The position numbers were made by a program, and so were the translations under genes. 45,351 bases of DNA from CAZHHM01 sp964532225 (GTDB taxonomy: Bacteria > Margulisbacteria > WOR-1 > JAKLHX01): positions 1 through 45,351 of the forward strand of contig CAZHHM010000014.1 in NCBI GenBank assembly GCA_964532225.1, written 5' to 3'. Below, one piece after another: positions 8,167 to 15,820 of this stretch (the first letter of the stretch is position 1; the number at the start of each line of letters is the position of its first letter). Below the pieces are notes generated by a model. That model had not been told where the DNA came from. It did no database searches and saw nothing but the letters and a program-made list of their open reading frames with translations.

Positions 8167-8946
8167 ATGATGAAAATTGTATCTTTCGTTTTACTGACTT
8201 GTTTTTCCTGCGGGCTTGCTTATGGCCAGGCTGCCTTGGATATACCAGTACATCTTTCCGCTAAAACATTCACAGTAAATACAGTCAATAAGGACAACGG
8301 GAATAAAGTGTCGGAGTCAACAGCGGGGGTGAGCATAAGCAAGGGTGCTGTTGACATTAGGACACATGAAGAAAGAGGCGAAGGCAAAGACATGACCGTC
8401 ACTGAATCGGTCCGGAGGTACAGGATCGACAATAACAGCATGTATCCGGTAAGTTCTCTCACGAAGGTCATTAAAGGTCAGTATATTATCAGCGAGACGG
8501 AACTGATATTCGGAAGTAAAAAGGCCAAATATATCCATAAGGATCATCCAAAGAACAAGACCCAGACCAAAGAGATCGAGCTTAAGCCTGATATGCTACA
8601 GGCTCAGGATATCTGGCTTTATTTTGCCGAAATGATAAGGTCGGGTGACAAAGAGAGGTCTTTCTCGATAATCATCCCTACCGGTGACGGTTTTAGGATG
8701 AAAGCCGCGTTTTCTGGCAGGACAGAAAGGATCAAGGTACAAGGGACGGAAAAAATGTCGGTGAAAGTGGCAATGAAGCCTGATCTTGGTCTGATCTCTG
8801 CCGTAATTGGTGATGCCTATTTCTGGTTCGATGCAGAACCTCCTCATGGTATGTTACGATATGAAGGTCTGGAGCGCGGTCCGGGTTCTCCGGTAGTGGT
8901 CCAGGAAGTATCTGTCGAAAAGAAGGGAGAGACCAATGACAAATAG
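8167..8946 (+). CDS. hypothetical exported protein
   Basis: About 259 residues with a clear signal peptide (KIVSFVLLTCFSCGLAYGQA) and a soluble, beta-rich-looking remainder. No family recognised with confidence; the general layout recalls periplasmic DUF3108-type proteins, but no diagnostic motif was found. TTG 8158, ATG 8167 and ATG 8170 are possible starts; the ATGs put the signal peptide at the N-terminus. It overlaps the next gene by 11 bp, so it is probably cotranscribed with the DUF192 gene and the membrane protein after it. Confidence 0.75.
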   Translation: MMKIVSFVLLTCFSCGLAYGQAALDIPVHLSAKTFTVNTVNKDNGNKVSESTAGVSISKGAVDIRTHEERGEGKDMTVTESVRRYRIDNNSMYPVSSLTKVIKGQYIISETELIFGSKKAKYIHKDHPKNKTQTKEIELKPDMLQAQDIWLYFAEMIRSGDKERSFSIIIPTGDGFRMKAAFSGRTERIKVQGTEKMSVKVAMKPDLGLISAVIGDAYFWFDAEPPHGMLRYEGLERGPGSPVVVQEVSVEKKGETNDK

Positions 8947-9319
8947 TGATATCAGCGATCTTTCAAAGAAATTCCTGTGGATACTGTTTGCCGCTTCAGG
9001 GCTTATAGTCCTTTCAGCAGCTTTGCTCCAGAGATCGGTGTCGCCGAGACAGCTGGACCTTGTATCGATCCCCTTTGTTGCATACAGCTTCATCGGACTT
9101 GTCGCGACGGTCCTCAACGACCGCTTCTCTAACGCCAAGACGGCAGAGATAAGCCTTCGGGTGTCAGCAGCAGGGTTCTTTGTCACTTTTCTTGGTATGT
9201 GGATCGCACTTACACCTTCTCCGTTCAATTTCTTCATTAACATCACTTTAACTGCTATCGTGCTTTTCTTCTGGGCCTTGTTCTTGTTCTTTGATATCGT
9301 TTCGGCAAGGAAGAAATAG
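8936..9319 (+). CDS. hypothetical four-helix membrane protein
   Basis: 127 residues with four hydrophobic segments (about 14-31, 43-59, 77-92 and 97-121) and a short basic tail SARKK. No family recognised. GGGAGA lies just upstream of the start, and the gene overlaps the preceding exported protein, suggesting a shared envelope function. Nothing catalytic is visible. Confidence 0.72.
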   Translation: MTNSDISDLSKKFLWILFAASGLIVLSAALLQRSVSPRQLDLVSIPFVAYSFIGLVATVLNDRFSNAKTAEISLRVSAAGFFVTFLGMWIALTPSPFNFFINITLTAIVLFFWALFLFFDIVSARKK

Positions 9320-9325
9320 CCGTTA

Positions 9326-10006
9326 ATGCCGGTCCACTGGCCAAAAAAGACAAAACACTTCAAAGCCGTTCTTTTTGATATGGACGGAGTGATCGTTGAT
9401 TCTATGCCTTATCATTACATCTCCTGGTACGAAGCTCTTAAACCTTTCGGCATAAGAGCCACGGCCTTTGACGCATACTCCAGGGAAGGTGAGAAGTGGC
9501 AAAAAACGCTTAAAGAGCTCTTTCAAAAGAACGGGATAGAACTTACGCCGGCAGCAGTAAAAAGGATATTCAGGACAAGATCAAGGGTTTTTAAGAAATT
9601 CTTCAAACCCAGCATATTTGAAGGCGCGGAGGATTTCATCAGATGCCTGAAGAACGGCGGGTACAGGATTGCTCTGGTGACAGGAACACCCGTCAACGAG
9701 GTTAAGAAGATCCTGCCAAAAAGGATACTCTCGATGTTCTCTGCCGTCGTAGGCGGAGATATGCTGAAAAGAGGGAAGCCGTTCCCTGATCCATATCTTC
9801 GCGCGGCAAAACTGCTTACTGTAAGACCGCAAGAATGCTGTGTCGTGGAGAATGCACCGCTAGGGATAAGGGCCGCCAAATCTGCAGGGATGTTCTGTTT
9901 CGCTGTCACCACCTCTCTGCCGAGACAGTACCTGACAAAAGCTGATATGATAGTTGATAGGCTCGACGATATATTTACGAAGATAAGTAAACAATGCAGA
10001 ATTTAA
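9326..10006 (+). CDS. HAD superfamily hydrolase, beta-phosphoglucomutase-like
   Basis: 226 residues. HAD motif I is DMDGVIVDS with the nucleophile Asp near residue 18 and the acid/base Asp two residues later. Motif II is LVTGTP, motif III Lys is in RGKPFPDPY, and motif IV is VVENAPLGIRAAKSAGM. The helical cap between motifs I and II is of the small type seen in sugar phosphatases and beta-phosphoglucomutases. The substrate cannot be told from sequence. It lies 6 bp after the membrane protein gene. Confidence 0.88.
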   Translation: MPVHWPKKTKHFKAVLFDMDGVIVDSMPYHYISWYEALKPFGIRATAFDAYSREGEKWQKTLKELFQKNGIELTPAAVKRIFRTRSRVFKKFFKPSIFEGAEDFIRCLKNGGYRIALVTGTPVNEVKKILPKRILSMFSAVVGGDMLKRGKPFPDPYLRAAKLLTVRPQECCVVENAPLGIRAAKSAGMFCFAVTTSLPRQYLTKADMIVDRLDDIFTKISKQCRI

Positions 10007-10020
10007 GGAGGTGAGAATAA

Positions 10021-10203
10021 ATGAAGTACTACGATTATATAAAATGGTCAGGTTTGTTGGCTCTCATCATGCTGCTTATGGCTGGGATGGGAGGGCTTTT
10101 GGGCGCTCCTTATGAGATGCACCGGAACGGGGCTATAGTTGCCACGATAATAGCTCTGGCACACGGGATGCCGGCGGCATACAGAACGTTCCTGAAAAAA
10201 TAG
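10021..10203 (+). CDS. small hydrophobic protein
   Basis: 60 residues with two probable membrane helices (about 10-28 and 37-52) separated by a short polar loop. The start is strongly supported by AAGGAGGTGAG at 10005-10015, the best ribosome-binding site in this part of the window. No family recognised. Located between the HAD gene and tRNA-Ser(GGA). Confidence 0.7.
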   Translation: MKYYDYIKWSGLLALIMLLMAGMGGLLGAPYEMHRNGAIVATIIALAHGMPAAYRTFLKK

Positions 10204-10214
10204 ATCTTTAGTCT

Positions 10215-10301
10215 GGAAGGGTGGCCGAGCGGTTGAAGGCGCACGCTTGGAAAGCGTGTTTACGTGAAAGCGTAACGTGGGTTCGAATCCCACCCCTTCC
10301 G
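10215..10301 (+). tRNA. tRNA-Ser(GGA)
   Basis: An 87-nt class II tRNA. The acceptor stem GGAAGGG pairs with CCCTTCC (10294-10300) with discriminator G at 10301. The anticodon stem CACGC/GCGTG encloses TTGGAAA, giving anticodon GGA (reads UCC/UCU). T arm GTGGG-TTCGAAT-CCCAC. CCA is not encoded, unlike the CGA isoacceptor at 7610. The ATG of the next protein gene starts 2 nt after the last tRNA base. Confidence 0.95.
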
Positions 10302-10302
10302 T

Positions 10303-10662
10303 ATGAATATCATGGAAACACAAAGCAAAAAGATAGAGTCTTCAATAAGTGAAGCAATAATAAAATTCGAAAAGGAATATCTCGGCAGGGGACCTAAAGA
10401 GGCAAAAACGTTCATTCTGGATGATATGGTCATTGTCAGGCTCAAGGGTGTACTGACACCTGCTGAAGAACAGCTTGCAAAAAGCATTGATGGGGCTGAT
10501 CTTATTAAAAAAGTGAGGATGAACCTTTTGGAGAATTCCAGGCCCCTGCTTGAAGCGATCATCAGCGATATAACAGGTCGTTCCGTGATAAGCCTCCACA
10601 CCGACATCAGCACAAAGCTGGGTGAGCGCATAATTGTCTTCGTTGTTGATAAGAACCTCTGA
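10303..10662 (+). CDS. DUF2294 (MpsC-like) protein
   Basis: 119 residues matching the DUF2294 family: KFEKEYLGRGPKEAKTFI near residues 23-40, then LKGVLTPAEEQL, then ITGRSVISLHTDIS near 90-103. Relatives include MpsC, linked to a membrane-potential-generating system in staphylococci, but most members are uncharacterised. The first ATG (10303) comes one base after tRNA-Ser(GGA); a second in-frame ATG is at 10312. Neither has a clear Shine-Dalgarno sequence. Confidence 0.85.
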   Translation: MNIMETQSKKIESSISEAIIKFEKEYLGRGPKEAKTFILDDMVIVRLKGVLTPAEEQLAKSIDGADLIKKVRMNLLENSRPLLEAIISDITGRSVISLHTDISTKLGERIIVFVVDKNL

Positions 10663-10674
10663 ATTTTGTAAAAT
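10646..10674 (+). promoter_or_regulatory. sigma70-type promoter inside the end of the DUF2294 gene
   Basis: TTGATA (10646-10651), 17-bp spacer, TAAAAT (10669-10674). Predicted transcription start near 10681. It lies upstream of an intrinsic terminator rather than directly upstream of a gene. Confidence 0.6.
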
Positions 10675-10680
10675 ATAGAT

Positions 10681-10764
10681 AGCTGGAAGAATCCGCAAAG
10701 GGTTTGTATTATCGGTTGCGAATTATGCCGGCATCATTCTAAGAATGATGCCGGCTTTTCTTTT
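10681..10764 (+). ncRNA. candidate small RNA or attenuator leader
   Basis: The stretch lies between the promoter above and a strong terminator, giving a predicted RNA of about 84 nt before the DUF4914 gene. The first 46 nt do not match a riboswitch class I recognise. Its first six bases AGCTGG can pair with CCGGCT in the 3' arm of the terminator, so an alternative fold that prevents termination is possible. Either a free small RNA or an attenuated leader would fit. Confidence 0.4.
10727..10764 (+). terminator. intrinsic terminator upstream of DUF4914 gene
   Basis: A 12-bp perfect stem (GCCGGCATCATT with AATGATGCCGGC), 5-nt loop, followed by TTTTCTTTT. It ends just before the AAGGAG ribosome-binding site of the next gene. 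Confidence 0.85.
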
Positions 10765-10778
10765 AAGGAGAAAGATAA

Positions 10779-12638
10779 ATGAATAAGTGGGATACATGGT
10801 TGGTAGATGACGAGGTGAAACGCATACTAAGCAGTGCGGAAAAGGTAGAACTGCCGAAGAGAAGAGATGACTTGTTCGAACTTGCTACAGGCGGGGGAAA
10901 AGATACTTTTGTTATCGAGTATGAGATAGCGGGAAAGATAGTTAAGGAAGCAGAGGTTGTGAACTGCAGGAACGGGCTGTCGGTGAACTATTATGATCCC
11001 GGCATGCGCAGACGCGACCCTGACTGCCTGATCATAGGTGATGAACTAGGGACCGATAAAATAAAGTACAAGGACATTTACGGCGAAGAATTCACTGAGA
11101 TGAGAAAGAGAACGTTCGAGTGGCTTAACGGGCAGCAGTTGATCGTGGTGGGCATAAATGTGGGGGGGCCTAATACGGGACTGAAGGGTCTTGTTATCGC
11201 GCCCCGGAACGCGGGTTTCTTTGTCGGAGGGCTTGCCGACCTGCAGGGCATGGCAGAGATCGATGATGAGTTTAAGCCGGTAACCGTTATTTATCTTGCG
11301 CCTGTATTCAGGCACACGCATTTCAATGGCAAACAGATAGTTGTGCATAACAGGACAAAGGACGTGCACGAGATATTCTCCTACAATCTCTATCCCGGGC
11401 CCAGTGCCAAGAAAGGGATATACGGGGTGCTTTTGCAAAAAGGAGAGGACGAGAACTGGCTTACGCTGCATGCTTCTACCGTGCAGGTCGTGACACCTTA
11501 TGAGAACATCACTAACTTCCTTCATGAAGGGGCCAGCGGTAGCGGAAAGAGTGAAATGCTTGAATACCCTCACAGGCAGGAGGACGGCGGGCTTCTGCTC
11601 GGGGTAAACAGGATCACTGACAAGAAGTTCGAGATCGGGCTCCATCATACTTGTGCCCTCCATCCTGTTACCGATGATATGGCCATGGTGAACTACGATC
11701 TCAGCAACGCAGCAAAGAAACTTGTCGTATCTGACGCGGAGGAGGCCTGGTTCGTGAGAGTGAACCACATCACAGAATACGGAACGGATCCTCATCTGGA
11801 AAAGACCTGCGTGCATCCGGGCAAGCCTTTGATATTCCTGAACATCGATGCTGCGCCGTCATCAACGGCGCTGATATGGGAGCATACCATGGACGGACCG
11901 GGCAAAAGATGTCCAAATCCAAGGGTCATTCTCCCCAGGCGCCTTATGCTTGACGTCATAAATAGCGAGGTCGAAGTGGATTTCCGGAGCTTTGGTATAC
12001 GGACGCCGCTTTGCAGCGAGAAGAACCCGTCATACGGTATAGTAGGGCTGTTCCATATTTTGCCGCCTTCTCTTGCATGGCTGTGGAGACTTGTTTCCCC
12101 GCGCGGACACGCCAATCCAAGCATAATCGAGAACGATACGTTATTAAGCGAAGGGGTAGGCTCTTACTGGCCTTTCGCGACGGGCAAATACGTTAATCAT
12201 GCGAACCTTCTTCTTGAACAGATACTTGGAACAGGCAAGACCAGATATTTGCTTTTGCCGAACCAGCATATCGGTTCATGGGAAGTAAGCTTCATGCCCC
12301 AATGGATATCCAGGGAATACTTTGCCAGAAGGGGAGAGGCCAAGTTCAAAAAGGAGCAGCTGAACGAATCAAGATGCCATCTGCTCGGGTACACTCCGGT
12401 CCGCGTTCTTGTAGAAGGTACGCAGATCCCTGATTATTTCTTCAGGGTCGAGAGGCAGCCGGAAGTAGGTGTTCCTGCCTATGACAAAGGGGCAGAGATG
12501 CTTTTCGGGTTCTTCAGGGATAACCTCAAACCTTTCCTTAAACCGGAACTAAGCAAGATCGGTAAAGAGATCATAACGTGCTGTCTCGACGGCGGCAGCG
12601 CGGACCAATACAATTCGATAATCCCCATGAGACTGTAA
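10779..12638 (+). CDS. DUF4914 family P-loop protein
   Basis: 619 residues, the usual length for DUF4914 proteins, which have no established function. A Walker A sequence GASGSGKS at residues 251-258, followed by Glu, resembles the GxSGxGKS/T loop of PEP carboxykinase and HPr kinase rather than that of ABC ATPases. Other notable segments are VVGINVGGPNTGLKG (about 127), LHHTCALHPVTDD (about 290) and a C-terminal DGGSADQYN. The start is supported by AAGGAG at 10765-10770. It is followed after 12 bp by an OFA-type MFS transporter. A nucleotide-dependent carboxylate kinase or carboxykinase is an inference only. Confidence 0.82.
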   Translation: MNKWDTWLVDDEVKRILSSAEKVELPKRRDDLFELATGGGKDTFVIEYEIAGKIVKEAEVVNCRNGLSVNYYDPGMRRRDPDCLIIGDELGTDKIKYKDIYGEEFTEMRKRTFEWLNGQQLIVVGINVGGPNTGLKGLVIAPRNAGFFVGGLADLQGMAEIDDEFKPVTVIYLAPVFRHTHFNGKQIVVHNRTKDVHEIFSYNLYPGPSAKKGIYGVLLQKGEDENWLTLHASTVQVVTPYENITNFLHEGASGSGKSEMLEYPHRQEDGGLLLGVNRITDKKFEIGLHHTCALHPVTDDMAMVNYDLSNAAKKLVVSDAEEAWFVRVNHITEYGTDPHLEKTCVHPGKPLIFLNIDAAPSSTALIWEHTMDGPGKRCPNPRVILPRRLMLDVINSEVEVDFRSFGIRTPLCSEKNPSYGIVGLFHILPPSLAWLWRLVSPRGHANPSIIENDTLLSEGVGSYWPFATGKYVNHANLLLEQILGTGKTRYLLLPNQHIGSWEVSFMPQWISREYFARRGEAKFKKEQLNESRCHLLGYTPVRVLVEGTQIPDYFFRVERQPEVGVPAYDKGAEMLFGFFRDNLKPFLKPELSKIGKEIITCCLDGGSADQYNSIIPMRL

Positions 12639-12650
12639 AAGGAGCTATCA

Positions 12651-13826
12651 ATGAACAGATATAGCGGGCAGGTCGCGGTAATGGCAGGGATACTGATAAT
12701 GATCTGCCTTGGAACAGCCTATGCATGGGGTGTTTTCATGATCCCGATAGACGCAGAAATGGGTTGGGGAAGGGCATCAATATCATTTGCAGTATCAGTA
12801 CTACTGCTAGTTTTCTCGGTGTTCATGTTCATTGCCGGTATACTTGAAAAAAAGATCGGCGCCTTTAGGACCTCGGCATTGGGAGGCCTTCTGGTGGGGC
12901 TTGGATGGATCTCGGCATCATTTGCGCAGTCGCCCGCATGGCTTAATGCTACCTACGGTGTGATGACGGGTATAGGTACAGGTCTATGTTACATGATATC
13001 CGTATCAACGGGAATAAAGTGGTTCCCTGAAAGGAAAGGCATGGTGACGGGCCTGATCGTGTTCGGGTTCGGTTTTGGCACAGCATTTCTTTCGCCCTTA
13101 GTAACATATTCCATCGACTCTTTGGGATGGAGGGGCGCAATGCAGATGTTCGGAGCAGTATTCATGCTCGTCATAGTTGCCATGTCTTTTCTGCTTAAAA
13201 GGCCGGAGGGCGTAAGTACTGCTTCTGACGGAAAGGCAGGTTTGGACAAAGCTCTGAAAATTGTCCGTTCGGGAAAGTTTAAGGTGCTCTTCATAAGTTA
13301 TCTTCTTGCCATGGTGGCAGGAATGATGGCCATCGGCCATATTGCTGCTTTTGCGATGGGTGAGGGCTTCTCGCCTATACAGGCGGCTTTCGCACTGACG
13401 GTCATGTCATTGTTCAACGGTATAGGAAGAATATCTTTTGGAGCAATATCGGACAAGGCAGGAGTAAAACCGACTCTGGTCATGCTCTTCTTTTCTATAG
13501 CGGTCTCTGTTCTCATGCTGCTGTTCGCTAGCTCATTGTCTGCAATTTACCTGGTATCAGGGTTGATCGGGCTTTTCTTCGGAGGCTTCCTTGCTGTTTA
13601 TCCTCCCGCTACTCTTACTTCGTTCGGGTCGAACGACTTCTCGATAAGCTACGGGCTTGTCTTCATAGGGTACGGACTGGGCTGTTTTATCGGACCGTTG
13701 GCCGCGGGATATATCTTTGATATTACCGCAGGGTATGATGTAGCTTTCTTTCTCGGAAGTGTTTCCGCTCTTCTTGGGGGAGTGCTTGTACTGCTAAAAT
13801 ATAAAGATACGGAGGTAAAGTCATGA
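12651..13826 (+). CDS. MFS transporter, OFA (oxalate/formate antiporter-like) family
   Basis: 391 residues with about 12 hydrophobic segments. The start GILIMICLGTAYAWGVFMIP and the GTGLCYMISVSTGIKWFPER segment (about 110-130) are typical of OFA-family members, which exchange or import small carboxylates. A GKA/GxxSDK loop (GAISDKAG, about 270) is the MFS motif between helices 8 and 9. RBS AAGGAGC at 12638-12644. Sits between the DUF4914 gene and purE, overlapping purE by 4 bp. Substrate unknown. Confidence 0.88.
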   Translation: MNRYSGQVAVMAGILIMICLGTAYAWGVFMIPIDAEMGWGRASISFAVSVLLLVFSVFMFIAGILEKKIGAFRTSALGGLLVGLGWISASFAQSPAWLNATYGVMTGIGTGLCYMISVSTGIKWFPERKGMVTGLIVFGFGFGTAFLSPLVTYSIDSLGWRGAMQMFGAVFMLVIVAMSFLLKRPEGVSTASDGKAGLDKALKIVRSGKFKVLFISYLLAMVAGMMAIGHIAAFAMGEGFSPIQAAFALTVMSLFNGIGRISFGAISDKAGVKPTLVMLFFSIAVSVLMLLFASSLSAIYLVSGLIGLFFGGFLAVYPPATLTSFGSNDFSISYGLVFIGYGLGCFIGPLAAGYIFDITAGYDVAFFLGSVSALLGGVLVLLKYKDTEVKS

Positions 13827-14281
13827 AAAAGGTCGCAGTAGTCGTCGGTTCAAAGTCTGATAAGGAACAGATCGATAAGGCCCTTGAGGTCCTGGACCAG
13901 TTCGGTGTCGGATATGAGTTCAGGGTGCTTTCTGCCCACAGGGACCCTGAAGAGCTTAAAGCGTTCATCGCAGGTCTTGACCGGAAAGAATATGCTGCAA
14001 TAATCGCAGGTGCCGGTATGGCAGCAGCTCTTCCGGGCGTTGTGGCAGCTCAGTCCCTTTTGCCTGTGATCGGTGTCCCTATGTCCGGAGGCGCGCTTAA
14101 CGGACTTGACGCACTTTATTCAATAGTCCAGATGCCTAAAGGTGTCCCTGTCGGATGCGTAGCGATCGGTTCCTCCGGGGCAGTTAATGCCGCCCTGCTG
14201 GCCGTAAGGATTATCGCAGTGGAGGACCAGCAGCTTACGGACAAGCTTTCGAAATATAGGGATTCGATAAAAACAAAGTAA
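13823..14281 (+). CDS. purE: 5-(carboxyamino)imidazole ribonucleotide mutase
   Basis: Purine biosynthesis. 152 residues with GSKSDKEQ at residues 9-16, LSAHRDPEEL at about 37-46 (family SAHRTP, catalytic His kept), and SIVQMPKGVPVG at about 101-112. The second conserved loop, usually GGAAHLPG in class I PurE, reads GMAAALPG here, so the loop His is replaced by Ala. The overall scaffold is still class I. Coupled by ATGA overlap to the transporter gene. No purK or other pur gene is in the window. Confidence 0.93.
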   Translation: MKKVAVVVGSKSDKEQIDKALEVLDQFGVGYEFRVLSAHRDPEELKAFIAGLDRKEYAAIIAGAGMAAALPGVVAAQSLLPVIGVPMSGGALNGLDALYSIVQMPKGVPVGCVAIGSSGAVNAALLAVRIIAVEDQQLTDKLSKYRDSIKTK

Positions 14282-14315
14282 ACCCTTGATTTGGTCCGGT
14301 ACTTTCATGCGATGT

Positions 14316-14321
14316 TATAAT
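14316..14321 (+). promoter_or_regulatory. -10 element of thyX
   Basis: TATAAT ends 5 nt before ATG 14326 and 11 nt before ATG 14332. With the usual -10 to start spacing, transcription would begin near 14328, which favours ATG 14332 or an almost leaderless mRNA. No Shine-Dalgarno sequence is present. Confidence 0.55.
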
Positions 14322-14325
14322 AAAA

Positions 14326-15783
14326 ATGACAATGCAGGTATTACTGGCTGGATATAACATAGATTCGGAAGTCATTGATGAGCTGAAGCAGCTTTCACCT
14401 GACAGACAGGATGTGACCCCGGAAACGCTGTCTGCATCCTACGCAAGGATAAGCAGGGACCCCAGGCCGATATACGAGCTGAGGAAAGCCGCGAGAGGCG
14501 AAGTTGAAAAGGCCAGAAGATCGAACAGTTCGATCATCTTCAAGATGGGGCATCATTCCGTCGCGGAACACGCTGTATTTAACTTTGATATCATAGGCCT
14601 TTCAAGGTATGCCGTAGAATCTGTAGAGCATCACAGACTTTGTTCCTTTACCGAAAAATCACAACGTTATATTACCTTGGACAAGGATTTTGTAGTTCCC
14701 GAGGAGATCAAAGGGACCAAGTCCGAGGCAATATTCGTCGATACCATAAAGCAGCAGAACGCTTTATACGGCAAACTAAACGAGGAGCTGCTGGTGCAGG
14801 TCAGGAAGAACAATAAGGACCTGGCGCAAGACCCTAAGAACGATGCGCTTCTTGAAGGCTGGGCGAAAGAGGATGCGCGGTATGTTACGCCTCTGGCCAC
14901 AAAAGCTCAGCTCGGTCTTACTGTTAATGCGCGTAATCTCGAGCTTATGCTTAGAAGGTTCGAGTCTCAAGAGAACAGCGAGATAAAACAGCTTTCAAAG
15001 AATATTCACTCTCTTGTGCAGAAGATAGCGCCATCGATCATTCTTTTTGCCAGTGCCAATGACTATGACCTTAAGACCTACTCTGATCTGCGGTCGCTGT
15101 CAGGAATGGACGAAAAGAGAAAGACATCAGATGCAGGAAAATATGTAAAACTGGTCGACAGCACAAAAGACGCGGACAGTATGCTTGTAGCTTCGCTTCT
15201 CTTTGCGGTCTCGGGAAGGACATTTGCCGACTGCCTGGAGAAAGCATCCGCCATGTCCGTTAAAGAAAGGACGGAGATGGTAAAAGCCTCGTGCAAGAAT
15301 ATGCAGTTCTATGACACCGTGCTGAGAGAGTACGAGAACATCGACCTCACATTCGAGGTCGTCCTTTCATCAGCATGTTTTGGTCAGCTCAAAAGGCACA
15401 GGATGGCTACTATTATTAAACAGGGATATGACACCTCTCTCGGTGTCACAGTGCCGCCTTCGGTAAAGGAACTGGGCAAGGAACAGGAGTTCATGGATGT
15501 GGTGCGGTCTTCTGAAAAGGCCTTTGAAGCTATACAAGGGGTCTCTAAAATAGCCGCTCCCTACATCCTGACCAATGCACACAGACGGAGGGTACTGTTC
15601 AAGTGCAATGCCAGAGAGCTGTACCATGTTTCCAGGCTCCGTGAGGACCGACATGCACAATGGGATATCAGGGACATTACCGAGGCCATGACCGAAGAAG
15701 CAAAAAAGGCCATGCCGCTTACGATGATGTTCATAGGCGGCAAGGACGCGTATCCCGAGATCTACAAAAAAGCATTCGCATAG
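14326..15783 (+). CDS. thyX: FAD-dependent thymidylate synthase, double-length
   Basis: ThyX makes dTMP from dUMP with FAD and methylene-tetrahydrofolate. This protein is 485 residues, about twice a normal ThyX. The N-terminal half has the signature region EHHRLCSFTEKSQRY (about residues 106-120; family RHRxxSxxExSxR with the first Arg as His here), then EDARYVTPLATKAQ. The C-terminal half has QLKRHRMATIIKQGY (about 350) and HVSRLREDRHAQWDIRDI (about 435), which look like a second ThyX copy with a degenerate signature. ATG 14332 is an alternative start. It leads its own transcription unit. Confidence 0.9.
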   Translation: MTMQVLLAGYNIDSEVIDELKQLSPDRQDVTPETLSASYARISRDPRPIYELRKAARGEVEKARRSNSSIIFKMGHHSVAEHAVFNFDIIGLSRYAVESVEHHRLCSFTEKSQRYITLDKDFVVPEEIKGTKSEAIFVDTIKQQNALYGKLNEELLVQVRKNNKDLAQDPKNDALLEGWAKEDARYVTPLATKAQLGLTVNARNLELMLRRFESQENSEIKQLSKNIHSLVQKIAPSIILFASANDYDLKTYSDLRSLSGMDEKRKTSDAGKYVKLVDSTKDADSMLVASLLFAVSGRTFADCLEKASAMSVKERTEMVKASCKNMQFYDTVLREYENIDLTFEVVLSSACFGQLKRHRMATIIKQGYDTSLGVTVPPSVKELGKEQEFMDVVRSSEKAFEAIQGVSKIAAPYILTNAHRRRVLFKCNARELYHVSRLREDRHAQWDIRDITEAMTEEAKKAMPLTMMFIGGKDAYPEIYKKAFA

Positions 15784-15808
15784 CCTTTAATTCCCTCTCC
15801 GATTTATT

Positions 15809-15814
15809 TAAAAT
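15809..15814 (+). promoter_or_regulatory. -10 element of beta-lactamase-like gene
   Basis: TAAAAT whose last base is exactly 7 nt before the ATG at 15821; the intervening GGCGAT has no Shine-Dalgarno character. Predicts a leaderless mRNA. Confidence 0.5.
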
Positions 15815-15820
15815 GGCGAT

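Noticed and set aside
11046..11816. 256-codon open frame on the minus strand
   Set aside because: Antisense to the DUF4914 gene; no start signal and no recognisable motif.
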